NCBI GenBank assembly: GCA_012719035.1
Contig: JAAYBD010000023.1
Span: forward strand, 1-64,000
Direction: 5' to 3'
Source: Clostridiales bacterium
GTDB taxonomy: Bacteria; Bacillota; Clostridia; Oscillospirales; Oscillospiraceae
DNA: 64,000 bases
Shown here: positions 1 to 9,104 of the stretch, in pieces
Layout of the letters: each line of letters opens with the position of its first letter
Numbering within the stretch: position 1 is the stretch's first letter
Made by a program: the position numbers and the translations under genes
Notes under the pieces: generated by a model
Told to the model about the DNA's origin: nothing
Seen by the model: only the letters and a program-made list of their open reading frames with translations
Databases searched by the model: none

Positions 1-813
1 CTTCTGGCAGACGGCACTCTGAAGGTTCAGCCTCAAATCGGAACCTACTATGTTGCTTTCCAGACTCAGAAGGCTCCTTTCACTGATGCACGCGTTCGTG
101 AGGCATTCTCTCTCGTTATCGACCGCAACTACATTATCGAGAAGATTACTCAGACCGGCGAAGTTCCCGCAAACGCATATGTACCCTCAGGCGTTTATGA
201 CGTTGAAGGCCCCGGAAGCGATTTCCGCGAAGTGGGCGGAGCGTACTATTCCGTAAAGGATGAGGACTACGAAGCCAACTGCGAAAAGGCACGTCAGCTT
301 CTTGCGGATGCCGGTTATCCCAATGGTGAAGGTTTCCCCACTGTTGAGTACCTCTACAATACGCTTGACCGTCACAGAGCGATCGGCGAAGCTCTCCAGC
401 AGATGTGGAAGACCCAGCTTGGCATTGATGTTTCACTTAACAATCAGGAATGGGGCGTCTTCTCTGCTACCCGTAGAAATGGCGACTATACTATCGCCCG
501 TCAAGGCTGGGTCGGCGATTACAATGACCCCTGCACATTCCTTGATATGTTTAAAACAGGTGCCGGCAGCAACGATAGTAAGTACAGCAATGCTGAATAT
601 GACAAGCAGATTGATATTGCCAAGGCTTCCTCTGATCCTGCTGAGCGTATGAAAGCTTTCCATGCGGCAGAAGATATCCTGATGAAGGATAGCGCAATTG
701 CTCCTCTGTTCTTCTATACATCAATGTATATGCTTGATGATTCTATCGAGGGTATCTACTACACTCCTCTTGGATTCTACTTCTTCAGCTATGCAACACA
801 GACAGCTGAATAA
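1..813 (+). CDS. Oligopeptide ABC transporter substrate-binding protein (C-terminal part)
   Basis: This is the C-terminal 270 residues of a family 5 extracellular solute-binding protein (OppA/DppA type), which captures peptides outside the membrane and hands them to a permease. The reading frame is open from base 1, so the start and signal peptide lie outside the window. Typical family features are visible: VREAFSLVIDR, the KARQLLADAGYPNGEGFP segment, and the aromatic-rich end. A strong terminator follows the stop, so this is the last gene of its unit. An opp-type permease operon lies about 3.9 kb downstream, and this protein could serve it; that link is inference. Confidence 0.9.
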   Translation, partial: LLADGTLKVQPQIGTYYVAFQTQKAPFTDARVREAFSLVIDRNYIIEKITQTGEVPANAYVPSGVYDVEGPGSDFREVGGAYYSVKDEDYEANCEKARQLLADAGYPNGEGFPTVEYLYNTLDRHRAIGEALQQMWKTQLGIDVSLNNQEWGVFSATRRNGDYTIARQGWVGDYNDPCTFLDMFKTGAGSNDSKYSNAEYDKQIDIAKASSDPAERMKAFHAAEDILMKDSAIAPLFFYTSMYMLDDSIEGIYYTPLGFYFFSYATQTAE

Positions 814-827
814 CTAAAAACTAAAAT

Positions 828-857
828 AAGAGCCGCTCTTTATGGGCGGCTCTTTTC
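828..857 (+). terminator. Rho-independent terminator of the binding-protein gene
   Basis: A perfect 9-bp stem (AAGAGCCGC at 828-836 with GCGGCTCTT at 846-854) with a 9-base loop is followed by T residues. It begins 15 bases after the stop codon of the solute-binding protein. Confidence 0.9.
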
Positions 858-1037
858 TATGTAGAAATTTCTATGTTCAAAAAACGGATTATGCATTATA
901 ATATTTTCAATATACAGTTGGACTTGGAAGAATCCTAAAAGTAAATATAAATCTGAATAAACAAATTCCGAAGGATTTTTCCGCTGTAAAGGCGAAGGCT
1001 TGCCTTTAGGCTATCAAATTAGGCAATGGAGATACAT

Positions 1038-2114
1038 ATGAAAAACCGTAATTATGGAGTTGACTTGCTGAAAAGCATATCGATGCTGATGATTGTGATC
1101 CTGCATGTTCTTGGCGTAGGGGGAGTACTTGCCGGAACGATTGAGGGAACTGCCGTCAATAACGCCGCGTGGCTTCTCGAAACCATGAATATCTGTGCCG
1201 TAAACTGTTTTGGGCTTGTAAGCGGCTATGTTCTGTGCAAAGGGCGCTACAGGCGCTCAAGATTGCTTTCTCTTTGGCTGAGAGTCGTTTTCGAGGCTCT
1301 GGCAATCACCGTGGCTTTTGCTGTTCTTATGCCCGGCGTTGTCGGTGTTAAGGAGTGGTTTTTTGCAGTAACGCCGGTTCTGCACGACATGTATTGGTAT
1401 TTTACCGCATATTTTGCGCTCTTTTTCTTTGTTCCGTACATAAACAAGATGATCGCCTCTCTGTCGGGAAAAGAGATGGTCGGCCTTGCATTCAGTGTAG
1501 TATTCATCTTCACATTTTTAGGAAACATCACAGGAAATGATATCTTTCATCTGCACGGGGGATATGGATTCCTTTGGCTACTGTGCCTGTATTTGCTCGG
1601 CGCCTGTCTCAGACACGTGAGAATAAGACCGAAGATAAACAAATATTGGTTTTTGGCCTTATATTTTATTTCAACTTCGTCCGCGTGGGGCATCATGGAG
1701 ATATTTGGAAGCCAGTCCGCTATTGGATATACATCCCCGCTGATACTGCTTGCCGCCGCTCTGCTCCTGTTGTTTTTCCGCAGACTGGATGTCAAGCCGC
1801 AACTTTTGCAAAAAACCATTTCCATGCTCGCTCGGACCTCCTTTGGCGTCTACATTATCCATACCCATCCTTTGGTCTGGAATCACGTGCTTTCGGGAAG
1901 ATTTGCTTCATATGCAGAGTATCCCGCTTCACTTGCTGTCCTTGCCGTGATTCTGAGCGCAGCGGCTATCTATGCCGTCTGCACCCTCGGTGACTGGCTG
2001 GTGGAAAAGTTCTTCAAACTCATCAGGGTAGACCTTCTTGAGAAGGCTGTAGACGGCATCGGGAAAAAGCACAGTAAAAACAGTCGAAAATCACAAAATG
2101 CTTTGTTAAAATGA
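1038..2114 (+). CDS. Acyltransferase 3 family membrane protein
   Basis: This is an integral membrane acyltransferase of the acyltransferase-3 (OafA/NodX-like) family, which usually moves acetyl or other acyl groups to extracellular sugars or wall polymers. The 358-residue protein opens with the family hallmark RNYGVDLLKSISMLMIVILH, whose His is the expected catalytic residue, and has about ten hydrophobic segments followed by a basic tail. An in-frame ATG at 1026 exists, but GGAGA sits between it and the ATG at 1038 at the right spacing, so 1038 is preferred. It appears monocistronic and its substrate cannot be read from context. Confidence 0.85.
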   Translation: MKNRNYGVDLLKSISMLMIVILHVLGVGGVLAGTIEGTAVNNAAWLLETMNICAVNCFGLVSGYVLCKGRYRRSRLLSLWLRVVFEALAITVAFAVLMPGVVGVKEWFFAVTPVLHDMYWYFTAYFALFFFVPYINKMIASLSGKEMVGLAFSVVFIFTFLGNITGNDIFHLHGGYGFLWLLCLYLLGACLRHVRIRPKINKYWFLALYFISTSSAWGIMEIFGSQSAIGYTSPLILLAAALLLLFFRRLDVKPQLLQKTISMLARTSFGVYIIHTHPLVWNHVLSGRFASYAEYPASLAVLAVILSAAAIYAVCTLGDWLVEKFFKLIRVDLLEKAVDGIGKKHSKNSRKSQNALLK

Positions 2115-2138
2115 ATAAGGTTAGGAACATTTTACGAA

Positions 2139-2167
2139 TTGCAAATTTGTGTAATTTCTGATATAAA
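2139..2167 (+). promoter_or_regulatory. Probable sigma-A promoter for the lysA-like gene
   Basis: TTGCAA at 2139-2144 and TATAAA at 2162-2167 are separated by 17 bases, about 60 bases before the start codon. The remaining leader is too short for a lysine riboswitch. Confidence 0.6.
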
Positions 2168-2228
2168 TATCTGTATGGTACTAACTAAATCATTAGTACA
2201 CTAACCAAAAACAGAAGGAGAATAACCA

Positions 2229-3470
2229 ATGAAAAAGCCGTTTGTATCGCTCGGGCAGCTTAAAGAGTTTTCAAAAGAATTTCCTACACCTTACCATCTC
2301 TATGATGAAAAGGGTATCCGCGAAAACGCACGAAAGCTTTACAAGGCCTTTTCATGGAATAAAGGATTCAAAGAATACTTTGCTGTAAAGGCCACACCCA
2401 ATCCGTCAATTATGAAAATCCTGAATGAAGAGGGCTGCGGAATGGACTGCTCGTCCCTCACAGAGCTTATGCTTTGCGAGCGCAGCGGAATCACGGGGGA
2501 CGACATCATGTTCTCCTCCAACGATACTCCCGCAGAGGATTTTATTCTTGCTGATAAGCTTAATTCCATTATTAATCTTGACGATATAACTCATATTGAT
2601 TTCCTTGAAAAAACAATAGGGCATATTCCCGAAAGGATTTGCTGCCGCTATAATCCCGGTGGAAACTTTGAAATTTCAAACGCCATTATGGACACCCCGG
2701 GCGACTCGAAATACGGACTTACAAAGCCGCAGATGTTTCAGGCATTCCGCCTGCTCAAGGAAAAGGGCGTGAAAGAATTTGGCATACACGCCTTTCTTGC
2801 AAGCAACACAGTCACAAATGATTATTACCCGACACTTGCGGCAGTTCTTTTCCGTCTTGCGGTGGAACTGAAAAACGAGCTTGATGTTCACATCAGCTTC
2901 ATAAACCTGTCCGGGGGAATAGGCATCCCTTATCGCGAGGATCAGCAGTCTGCAGACATCATTGCGATAGGAGAGCGTGTACAGAAGGTTTACAATCAGA
3001 TACTCGTTCCCGCCGGTATGGGCGATGTTGCACTTTACACAGAGCTTGGCAGATTTATGCTTGGACCTTATGGCTGCCTTGTCACTACTGCCATTCATCA
3101 GAAACACATACACAAGGATTATGTTGGGCTTGATGCTTGTGCCTGCAACCTTATGCGGCCCGCTATGTACGGCGCTTATCACCATATTACGGTAATGGGT
3201 AAGGAAAACGCTCCCGCAGATCACCTTTACGATGTCGTGGGCGGTCTTTGCGAAAACAATGACAAGTTTGCGATCGACCGCTGGCTGCCGCGCATAGACA
3301 TAGGCGATTTTATAGTCATCCATGACACGGGCGCTCATGGACATTCCATGGGATATAATTACAACGGCAAACTCCGCAGCGCAGAGGTACTGCTATGCGA
3401 GGACGGTTCTGTAAAGCTTATACGCAGAGCAGAAACTCCCGATGACTATTTTGCGACGCTGAATTTTTGA
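2229..3470 (+). CDS. lysA: Diaminopimelate decarboxylase-like PLP enzyme
   Basis: This is a fold-type III PLP decarboxylase, most like diaminopimelate decarboxylase, which makes L-lysine from meso-diaminopimelate. The 413-residue protein has the PLP lysine in YFAVKATPNP (about Lys54), the phosphate-binding LSGGIGIPY segment, and a CENNDKF motif corresponding to the CESSD loop that completes the partner's active site. Several family motifs are altered: HAFLASN replaces the usual HxHIGS type, and ELGR replaces EPGR. The fold and PLP chemistry are therefore secure, but the exact substrate is less so. An AGAAGGAG ribosome site lies 8 bases before the ATG, and no other lysine gene is adjacent. Confidence 0.75.
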   Translation: MKKPFVSLGQLKEFSKEFPTPYHLYDEKGIRENARKLYKAFSWNKGFKEYFAVKATPNPSIMKILNEEGCGMDCSSLTELMLCERSGITGDDIMFSSNDTPAEDFILADKLNSIINLDDITHIDFLEKTIGHIPERICCRYNPGGNFEISNAIMDTPGDSKYGLTKPQMFQAFRLLKEKGVKEFGIHAFLASNTVTNDYYPTLAAVLFRLAVELKNELDVHISFINLSGGIGIPYREDQQSADIIAIGERVQKVYNQILVPAGMGDVALYTELGRFMLGPYGCLVTTAIHQKHIHKDYVGLDACACNLMRPAMYGAYHHITVMGKENAPADHLYDVVGGLCENNDKFAIDRWLPRIDIGDFIVIHDTGAHGHSMGYNYNGKLRSAEVLLCEDGSVKLIRRAETPDDYFATLNF

Positions 3471-3497
3471 GTCCCGAGCATTTTTTAAAAATTCTTT

Positions 3498-4103
3498 TCA
3501 AACTTTTTCTATTGAAGAGGCAGATACCTCAAAAGCCGTTTTCTTAATTTGCTGTCCGTCAATATTTTTTATGTAACTCCGGCTTTGCACCCTACCTTCG
3601 AGTATGATAGTGTCGCCGACTGTCCAGCCTGCCGCTTCTCGGGCGTTTTGCCCCCATGAAATACAAGGAAGATAATCAGAGCGTCCAAACGGGCGGTTAA
3701 CGGCTATAAGAAGGTCGCATATCTCGCGGCCCAAAGGAGTCATGCGAAGACTCGGCGGTTTGCAAATCGTACCTCGAAGCATGATTGTGTTTTCCGGCTC
3801 ATCATCGCAGAATTCAAGGTCATTTGCGTAGACAAAAATTATAAGCTTATTTCCGACTCCGCTTTTATTATTATAGGAGCGGAGTTCGCCTGTTACCCGA
3901 AGCATTGTGCTGCCGTCAAGCTCCAGAGACGATAATTTCTCCTCATCACACACAATATTTATGATATCTTCGGCTCCGGAAAGCCTCGCAACACGCAAAG
4001 GGAAAACGAAATACCTTCTGTTGCGGCTGATATGCGAAAAGCGCGCTTTACCCTCAATGCTTCCGCAAAGCCGTGTCGTGTTTCCGATAGAGTTTTTTTC
4101 CAT
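3498..4103 (-). CDS. Single-stranded DNA-binding-like protein with two OB folds
   Basis: This 201-residue protein reads as two consecutive OB-fold-like halves. The second half (about residues 105-175) resembles an SSB core: LRGTICKPPSLRMTP, then ICDLLIAVNRPF, a central CISWGQNA strand, and GDTIILEGRVQSRSY. The first half (about 8-95) has a weaker version of the same pattern. It lacks the acidic DDDIPF-type tail of a replicative SSB, so it is more likely an accessory SSB-like protein than the housekeeping one. A GGAGGT site precedes the ATG. It is a single gene convergent with the lysA-like gene. Confidence 0.7.
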   Translation of the reverse strand: MEKNSIGNTTRLCGSIEGKARFSHISRNRRYFVFPLRVARLSGAEDIINIVCDEEKLSSLELDGSTMLRVTGELRSYNNKSGVGNKLIIFVYANDLEFCDDEPENTIMLRGTICKPPSLRMTPLGREICDLLIAVNRPFGRSDYLPCISWGQNAREAAGWTVGDTIILEGRVQSRSYIKNIDGQQIKKTAFEVSASSIEKV

Positions 4104-4643
4104 AACTACCTCCAGTTAATTACGTATTATTTGGCTCGAGTAGATTTCCGCAGGATGAACCTTAAACGGCGCTTTCTAAATGTGTCCAGGCATCCCTTCA
4201 GATATCAAAGCTTATTCACATTGAAATTGCGATATACATGCACACTAAATAAACTTGAATAAAAAAGCCAATTTGTTATTCAAATCGGCTTTTTTGATTA
4301 AAAATTTTATCTTTAAAATATAGCAAGTTTAACGAAAAAACTAAACAGCATTTTTAAGTCTTACTTGCATTATTGCGTTTTTGCATATAAAATTGCGTAA
4401 ATTGTGAAATTAATCCTGCATATATTGATTTAATGTTTAACATTTTACTGCTTTAACGTGGTAATTTAGCGATAAAATTGCAATATCTGACAAAAATCTT
4501 ACGGAATTGAACATAATGGAAGTCAGAAAAATGCAAGAAGTCCTTGACTGAATTGTATCTTTGTTATAGAATTTTCAAGATGCAAATTGTTCTTAAATCT
4601 GTCCGGGCTCTTTTAAACGGGAAATTCGGATGAACAGAACTTT
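4104..4643. other. Intergenic region between the SSB-like gene and the peptide importer operon
   Basis: This AT-rich stretch of about 540 bases has no convincing gene. It holds an A/T-flanked hairpin at 4261-4297 (AAAAAGCC paired with GGCTTTTT, with one mismatch inside the stem) that could terminate transcription in either direction, and the promoter of the importer operon at 4544-4572. Confidence 0.6.
4544..4572 (+). promoter_or_regulatory. Probable promoter of the peptide importer operon
   Basis: TTGACT at 4544-4549 and TAGAAT at 4567-4572 are 17 bases apart. This is the best sigma-A match upstream of the first permease gene. Confidence 0.6.
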
Positions 4644-4676
4644 ATGTATATAGCAATAAAAACAGGAAGTGAAGAT

Positions 4677-5624
4677 ATGGCAAAGTACACCATAAAAAGG
4701 TTAGGTATGGCATTTATAACGCTTCTATTTGTCGCGTGCTTGACCTTTTTACTGATGAACAGTATCCCTGGAAGCCCGTGGTTAAGTGATAAAAACCCCC
4801 CTCAGGCAACTATCGATGCACTTAACGAAAAGTACGGGCTTGACAAGCCCGTGGCCGTGCAGCTTGGTAAGTATCTTAAAAATCTTGCACAAGGTGATAT
4901 GGGAGTTTCTTTAAAAATGCAGAAAAACCGCCCTGTCATTGAAATCATAAAGGATATGTTTCCTGTCTCCGCAAAAATCGGTTTTTTTGCAATCTTATGG
5001 GCGATAGTGGTGGGAGTGCCCTTAGGATGTATTGCGGCATATAACCGAGGCAAATGGGTTGATAGTTTTTTGAGGATAATCTGTACGATTGGCATTTCAA
5101 TGCCAAGTTTTGTTGTAGCTTCCTTGCTGCTGACGACTTTCGCCGGCACCAATGAAGCTTTGAGGCTTTTCCCGACGATTTTTGACGCAAAATTGGGAGT
5201 TAACACATATATTCTTCCCTGTTTTGCCCTCGGACTCTATCCGATGTGCTACACTGCGCGTCAGGCAAGATCATCTATGCTCGATGCCCTTGGGCAGGAC
5301 TACATCAAAACAGCGCGCGCAAAGGGTCTCAAAAACCCGTCCATTATTTTTAAACACGCTTTGAGAAATGCGCTTATTCCCGTCATTACATACCTTGGAC
5401 CTCAGGTGGCATTCACTTTCTGCGGAGGCTTTGTTGTCGAAAAAGTATTTTCCGTTCCCGGTCTTGGAAGATATTTTATTCAGAGTATCTCTAACCGTGA
5501 TTATCCCGTCATCATGGGAACAACGGTTTTCCTTGCAGCATTTATTATTCTCATGAATTTCCTTGTTGACGTACTCTATAAGGTCGTTGACCCAAGAATA
5601 AACCTTGCAGAGGGAGGAAAATAG
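4677..5624 (+). CDS. oppB: Oligopeptide ABC transporter permease, OppB/DppB type
   Basis: This is the first membrane subunit of a peptide importer. The 315-residue protein starts AKYTIKRLGMAFITLLFVAC, has the N-terminal helix and GDMGVSLKMQ loop of DppB/OppB, five further membrane segments, and the EAA-type coupling motif around DYIKTARAKGLKNPSIIFKH. An in-frame ATG 33 bases upstream is available, but AGGAAG at 4664-4669 places the start at 4677. The next gene begins two bases after the stop, giving a tight operon with an OppC-type permease and two ATPases. Confidence 0.92.
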   Translation: MAKYTIKRLGMAFITLLFVACLTFLLMNSIPGSPWLSDKNPPQATIDALNEKYGLDKPVAVQLGKYLKNLAQGDMGVSLKMQKNRPVIEIIKDMFPVSAKIGFFAILWAIVVGVPLGCIAAYNRGKWVDSFLRIICTIGISMPSFVVASLLLTTFAGTNEALRLFPTIFDAKLGVNTYILPCFALGLYPMCYTARQARSSMLDALGQDYIKTARAKGLKNPSIIFKHALRNALIPVITYLGPQVAFTFCGGFVVEKVFSVPGLGRYFIQSISNRDYPVIMGTTVFLAAFIILMNFLVDVLYKVVDPRINLAEGGK

Positions 5625-5626
5625 GA

Positions 5627-6916
5627 ATGACAATAAAAAAAGCAAAATTCGGCTCATTGCAGCCGGATATTGAAAACCTCCTTGACCTAACTCCCGAAGA
5701 TTTTGCTCCTGCAACTCAGGAACAGAAAGAAGGTTTTATTCCCGACCGTGAAAGCACTTCGTATTGGAAAGATGCATGGAGAAGATTAAGACAAAATAAG
5801 GTCTCCATGGCCGCTCTGGCTGTAATTATTTTGCTTATCTTATTTGCTTTTATCGGGCCTATGTTTGTACCATATGGCTATGATCAGTTTAACCGCGGTG
5901 CGGAAAATCTTTATCCTTGGCATTATTCTCTTGAAGATCAGGCTATACTGGACGGTGTTTTAGGCTCTGATGATGAAAGAATTGAAGCGGCTATTGCAGC
6001 GGCTGAAAAGGAAAAAGGCTCTGCCCTTACTTCAATCGAGATTGCAAAAATAAAAGCGACTGCGAAAGCATCAAAGCTTGACATTGATGAGTTTAAGAAA
6101 GAGCATGACATCAAGCTTAAGCCTTTTGGCTATTCAAAGAGCGAGCTTAAACGCATTGAGGATGGGGAAAAGGTGTTTCCGCACGTCTGCGGCACCGATA
6201 AAAACGGACGCGATATCATGGTTCGCCTTATGGTCGGAACCCGTATTTCGATGTTGATTGGTATCTGCGCCGCTTTACTTGTTCTTCTGATCGGTGCGAC
6301 CTACGGTTCGATTTCCGGCTTCTTCGGCGGCAAAGTAGACGCGGTGATGCAGCGTTTTGTGGAATTGATATATTCCATTCCCGAAATGCTTGTTGTTTTG
6401 CTTCTTTCAACCGCACTTAAACCATCGCTGGAGAATTTTCAAAACAGCGGAAGCGGTTTTTTCCAGAGTCTTGTCGGCACCTTGGGACCGAACCTTATAT
6501 CTTTGTTCGTTGCTTTCGGACTTCTGTATTGGGTAACCATGGCACGTATTATACGCGGTCAGATTTTACAGCTTAAAGAGCAGGAGTTTGTGACCGCAGC
6601 AAAAGCCTTGGGTGCAGGATCCGGAAGAATCATTAAGCGTCACTTGCTGCCGAACTGTATCGGGCAGATTGTCGTGACTACCTGTCTCCAAATTCCGGCT
6701 GCAATTTTTCTTGAATCGTTTATGTCATTCCTCGGTGTCGGCGTATCATCGCCTATGACAAGCCTTGGTTCTATGGCATCCGATGCTTTGGGAGGCGTTC
6801 AGACTTATGGTTATCGCCTTGTCATACCCGCACTGCTTTTGAGTATCATGATTTTGGCATTTAATCTCTTCGGTGACGGTCTGCGTGATGCTCTTGATCC
6901 CAGACTCAAGAAATAG
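5627..6916 (+). CDS. oppC: Oligopeptide ABC transporter permease, OppC/DppC type, with a large insertion
   Basis: This is the second membrane subunit of the peptide importer. The C-terminal part is normal, with VCGTDKNGRDIMVRLMVGTR (about 187-206), several membrane segments and the EAA coupling loop EQEFVTAAKALGAGSGRIIKRH. The protein is 429 residues, whereas members are usually near 300. The extra length is an N-terminal cytoplasmic tail and an acidic/basic, Ala-Glu-Lys-rich helical stretch at about 100-180, between the first membrane helix and the GTDxxGRD motif, on the predicted outer face. A TTG-started ATPase gene follows closely. Confidence 0.9.
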   Translation: MTIKKAKFGSLQPDIENLLDLTPEDFAPATQEQKEGFIPDRESTSYWKDAWRRLRQNKVSMAALAVIILLILFAFIGPMFVPYGYDQFNRGAENLYPWHYSLEDQAILDGVLGSDDERIEAAIAAAEKEKGSALTSIEIAKIKATAKASKLDIDEFKKEHDIKLKPFGYSKSELKRIEDGEKVFPHVCGTDKNGRDIMVRLMVGTRISMLIGICAALLVLLIGATYGSISGFFGGKVDAVMQRFVELIYSIPEMLVVLLLSTALKPSLENFQNSGSGFFQSLVGTLGPNLISLFVAFGLLYWVTMARIIRGQILQLKEQEFVTAAKALGAGSGRIIKRHLLPNCIGQIVVTTCLQIPAAIFLESFMSFLGVGVSSPMTSLGSMASDALGGVQTYGYRLVIPALLLSIMILAFNLFGDGLRDALDPRLKK

Positions 6917-6935
6917 AAAGGAAGGAAACACAGCT

Positions 6936-7958
6936 TTGAAAAACGCAAATGATAAAAAACTGCTGGAGGTCAAGGACTTAAAGGTTTCCTTCTTCACACC
7001 TGCAGGTGAAGTAAAAGCCGTCGGCGGCATTACATATGACTTGGACTATGGAGAAGTAATGGGAATAGTGGGGGAGTCAGGTTCCGGAAAGAGCGTTGAA
7101 GCCTATTCGATAATGGGACTGCTCCAATCTCCCGGTAAGGTTGTCGGAGGCTCAATAATGTTTGAGGGCGAGAATGTTCTCAACTACGATAAAAATAAAA
7201 TGAACGACTTCCGCGGGAAAAAAGTGGCAATGATTTTCCAGAATCCTATGACCTGCCTTAACCCCGTATATACTGTCGGCAACCAGCTTACAGAAGCTCT
7301 GCGTGCTCACCATAAGGACATTTCCGCAGCCGATGCGAAAAAGAAGGCAATGGAAATGCTGGAGCTTGTCGGCATAAACAACGTTGAAAAGCGTATGACA
7401 CAGTATCCGCACGAATTCTCCGGCGGAATGCGCCAGCGCGTTATGATTGCGATGGGACTTATTTGTTCGCCGAAGCTTTTGATCGCGGACGAACCCACTA
7501 CAGCGCTTGACGTTACTATTCAGGCTCAGATACTTGAGCTTATGAAGGACCTTCAAAAGAAAACGGGAATGGGAATTATTTTTATAACCCATAACCTCGG
7601 TGTTGTTGCCGAAATATGCGACAAGGTATCCGTTATGTATGCGGGACGCATCGTTGAACAGGGATTGGTGAGCGATATTTTCTATAACCCTTCGCATCCG
7701 TATACCGTAGGATTGCTTCAGTCAATGCCCCGCGTGGATGCCGAAGAATATGAGCGCCTCATTCCTATTGAGGGAACTCCTGTTGATATGCTGAATCCCC
7801 CCGAGGGCTGTCCATTTGCTCCGCGCTGTTCGCAGTGTATGCAGATTTGTCTAAAGAAACTGCCCCCTTATGTTGAAATCGAAGATGGGCATAAAAGCGC
7901 TTGCTGGCTCAGAGTACAGGAAAACATGAAATGTAAGGAGGAGCAGGCAAATGGATGA
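6936..7958 (+). CDS. oppD: Oligopeptide ABC transporter ATP-binding protein, OppD/DppD type
   Basis: This is the first ATPase of the importer. Walker A is GESGSGKS, the signature is FSGGMRQRVMIAMGL, and Walker B is LLIADEPTTALD. The C-terminal oligopeptide-transporter extension carries Cys residues in CPFAPRCSQCMQIC, which in this family can hold an iron-sulfur cluster. The frame is open from an ATG at 6873, inside the preceding gene, but AAAGGAAGG followed by TTG at 6936 just after the oppC stop is the natural start, giving 340 residues. The end overlaps the next gene by 8 bases. Confidence 0.92.
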   Translation: MKNANDKKLLEVKDLKVSFFTPAGEVKAVGGITYDLDYGEVMGIVGESGSGKSVEAYSIMGLLQSPGKVVGGSIMFEGENVLNYDKNKMNDFRGKKVAMIFQNPMTCLNPVYTVGNQLTEALRAHHKDISAADAKKKAMEMLELVGINNVEKRMTQYPHEFSGGMRQRVMIAMGLICSPKLLIADEPTTALDVTIQAQILELMKDLQKKTGMGIIFITHNLGVVAEICDKVSVMYAGRIVEQGLVSDIFYNPSHPYTVGLLQSMPRVDAEEYERLIPIEGTPVDMLNPPEGCPFAPRCSQCMQICLKKLPPYVEIEDGHKSACWLRVQENMKCKEEQANG

Positions 7959-8976
7959 GAAGGTGCTTCTTCAGGTAGAGAATCTGCGAAAATACTTTCC
8001 TGTCAAAGGGGTGAAAGGTCCCGGTGTACAGGCAGTTGAGAATGTATCTTTTGAGATAAAAAAAGGTGAAACGCTCGGTCTTGTGGGAGAGTCCGGCTGC
8101 GGCAAAACAACACTCGGAAGAACCATTTTACGTTTGCACGAGCCTACTTCCGGCCGTATTATTTATGACGGAAAGGTCATATTCGACAGCGGTGACAATC
8201 AGGTTTTCGACAAAAACGGAAAACCTCTCTCAAAAAAATCAAAAAAAGTTGCGGTCGATATGCTTCCTTATCGTCGTAAAATGCAGATAATTTTTCAAGA
8301 CCCCTCAGCTTCTCTCGACCCGCGTATGACTGTTGGTGAAATCATAGGGGAAGCCATCGACATTCACAAGCTGGCTTCTACGAAAACAGAACGAGCCGCC
8401 ATGATCAAGTCCCTGCTTTCCAGCGTCGGACTTAACACAGAACACGCAAACCGCTTTCCTCACGAGTTTTCGGGCGGTCAGCAGCAGCGTGTCGGAATTG
8501 CCCGTGCGCTTGCCGTAAAGCCTGAATTCATAGTATGTGACGAACCTATTTCGGCGCTTGACGTATCCATCCAGTCGCAGATTGTTAATATGCTTGAAGA
8601 TATGCAAAATGACCTTGGTCTGACTTATCTGTTTATAGCGCATGATTTATCGGTTGTCCGCCATATATCGAACCGGATCGGTGTTATGTATTTGGGAAGC
8701 CTTGTTGAACTGGGCGAGAGCTATGAACTGAACAAGCACCCAATCCACCCTTATACAAAGACGCTTCTCTCAGCAGTTCCTGTTCCTGACCCCGATATTT
8801 CCCGTGCAAGAAAGCGTATTGTTTTGGAGGGCGACATTCCAAGTCCCATGAATCCGCCGACGGGTTGCCGTTTCCATACCCGCTGTCCCTATGCAAAACC
8901 TGAATGCAAGGAGTCAGCACCGATATTAAAGGAATATGACAAAGGCCATTGGGCGGCGTGCCACCTTTTGGGCTAA
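7951..8976 (+). CDS. oppF: Oligopeptide ABC transporter ATP-binding protein, OppF/DppF type
   Basis: This is the second ATPase of the importer, 341 residues. It has Walker [10 protein letters not shown], signature [15 protein letters not shown] and Walker [13 protein letters not shown], plus the family C-terminal Cys cluster [14 protein letters not shown]. It begins inside the last codons of the preceding ATPase with an AAGGAGGAGC ribosome site, indicating translational coupling. A strong terminator follows, so it closes the operon. The operon contains no binding protein of its own. Confidence 0.93.
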   Translation: MDEKVLLQVENLRKYFPVKGVKGPGVQAVENVSFEIKKGETLGLVGESGCGKTTLGRTILRLHEPTSGRIIYDGKVIFDSGDNQVFDKNGKPLSKKSKKVAVDMLPYRRKMQIIFQDPSASLDPRMTVGEIIGEAIDIHKLASTKTERAAMIKSLLSSVGLNTEHANRFPHEFSGGQQQRVGIARALAVKPEFIVCDEPISALDVSIQSQIVNMLEDMQNDLGLTYLFIAHDLSVVRHISNRIGVMYLGSLVELGESYELNKHPIHPYTKTLLSAVPVPDPDISRARKRIVLEGDIPSPMNPPTGCRFHTRCPYAKPECKESAPILKEYDKGHWAACHLLG

Positions 8977-8988
8977 GTTCCATAAAAA

Positions 8989-9035
8989 GAAGGAGTTTTG
9001 ATCCCCAATATAGGGAATCAAAACTCCTTTAAAAA
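8989..9035 (+). terminator. Terminator of the peptide importer operon
   Basis: A long stem of about 16 bp pairs AAGGAGTTTTGAT with ATCAAAACTCCTT across a CCC/GGG centre with one bulged base, and is flanked by A and T runs. It lies about 13 bases after the oppF stop and could act from both sides. Confidence 0.85.
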
Positions 9036-9104
9036 TTGTACTATTGCTAACGTGAAGTTAGGATACTGCTGTAAATATGTATCTACACATTTTATGTTGT
9101 GTTT

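Noticed and set aside
2115-2228. Possible lysine riboswitch before the lysA-like gene.
   Set aside because: The distance from promoter to start codon is only about 60 bases, far too short for that riboswitch.
4261-4297. Hairpin read as the end of a missing gene.
   Set aside because: No reading frame ends near it on either strand. It may simply insulate the importer operon.
6873-6935. ATG start of the OppD-type ATPase inside oppC.
   Set aside because: It has no ribosome site and adds non-homologous residues. TTG at 6936 has a good ribosome site.
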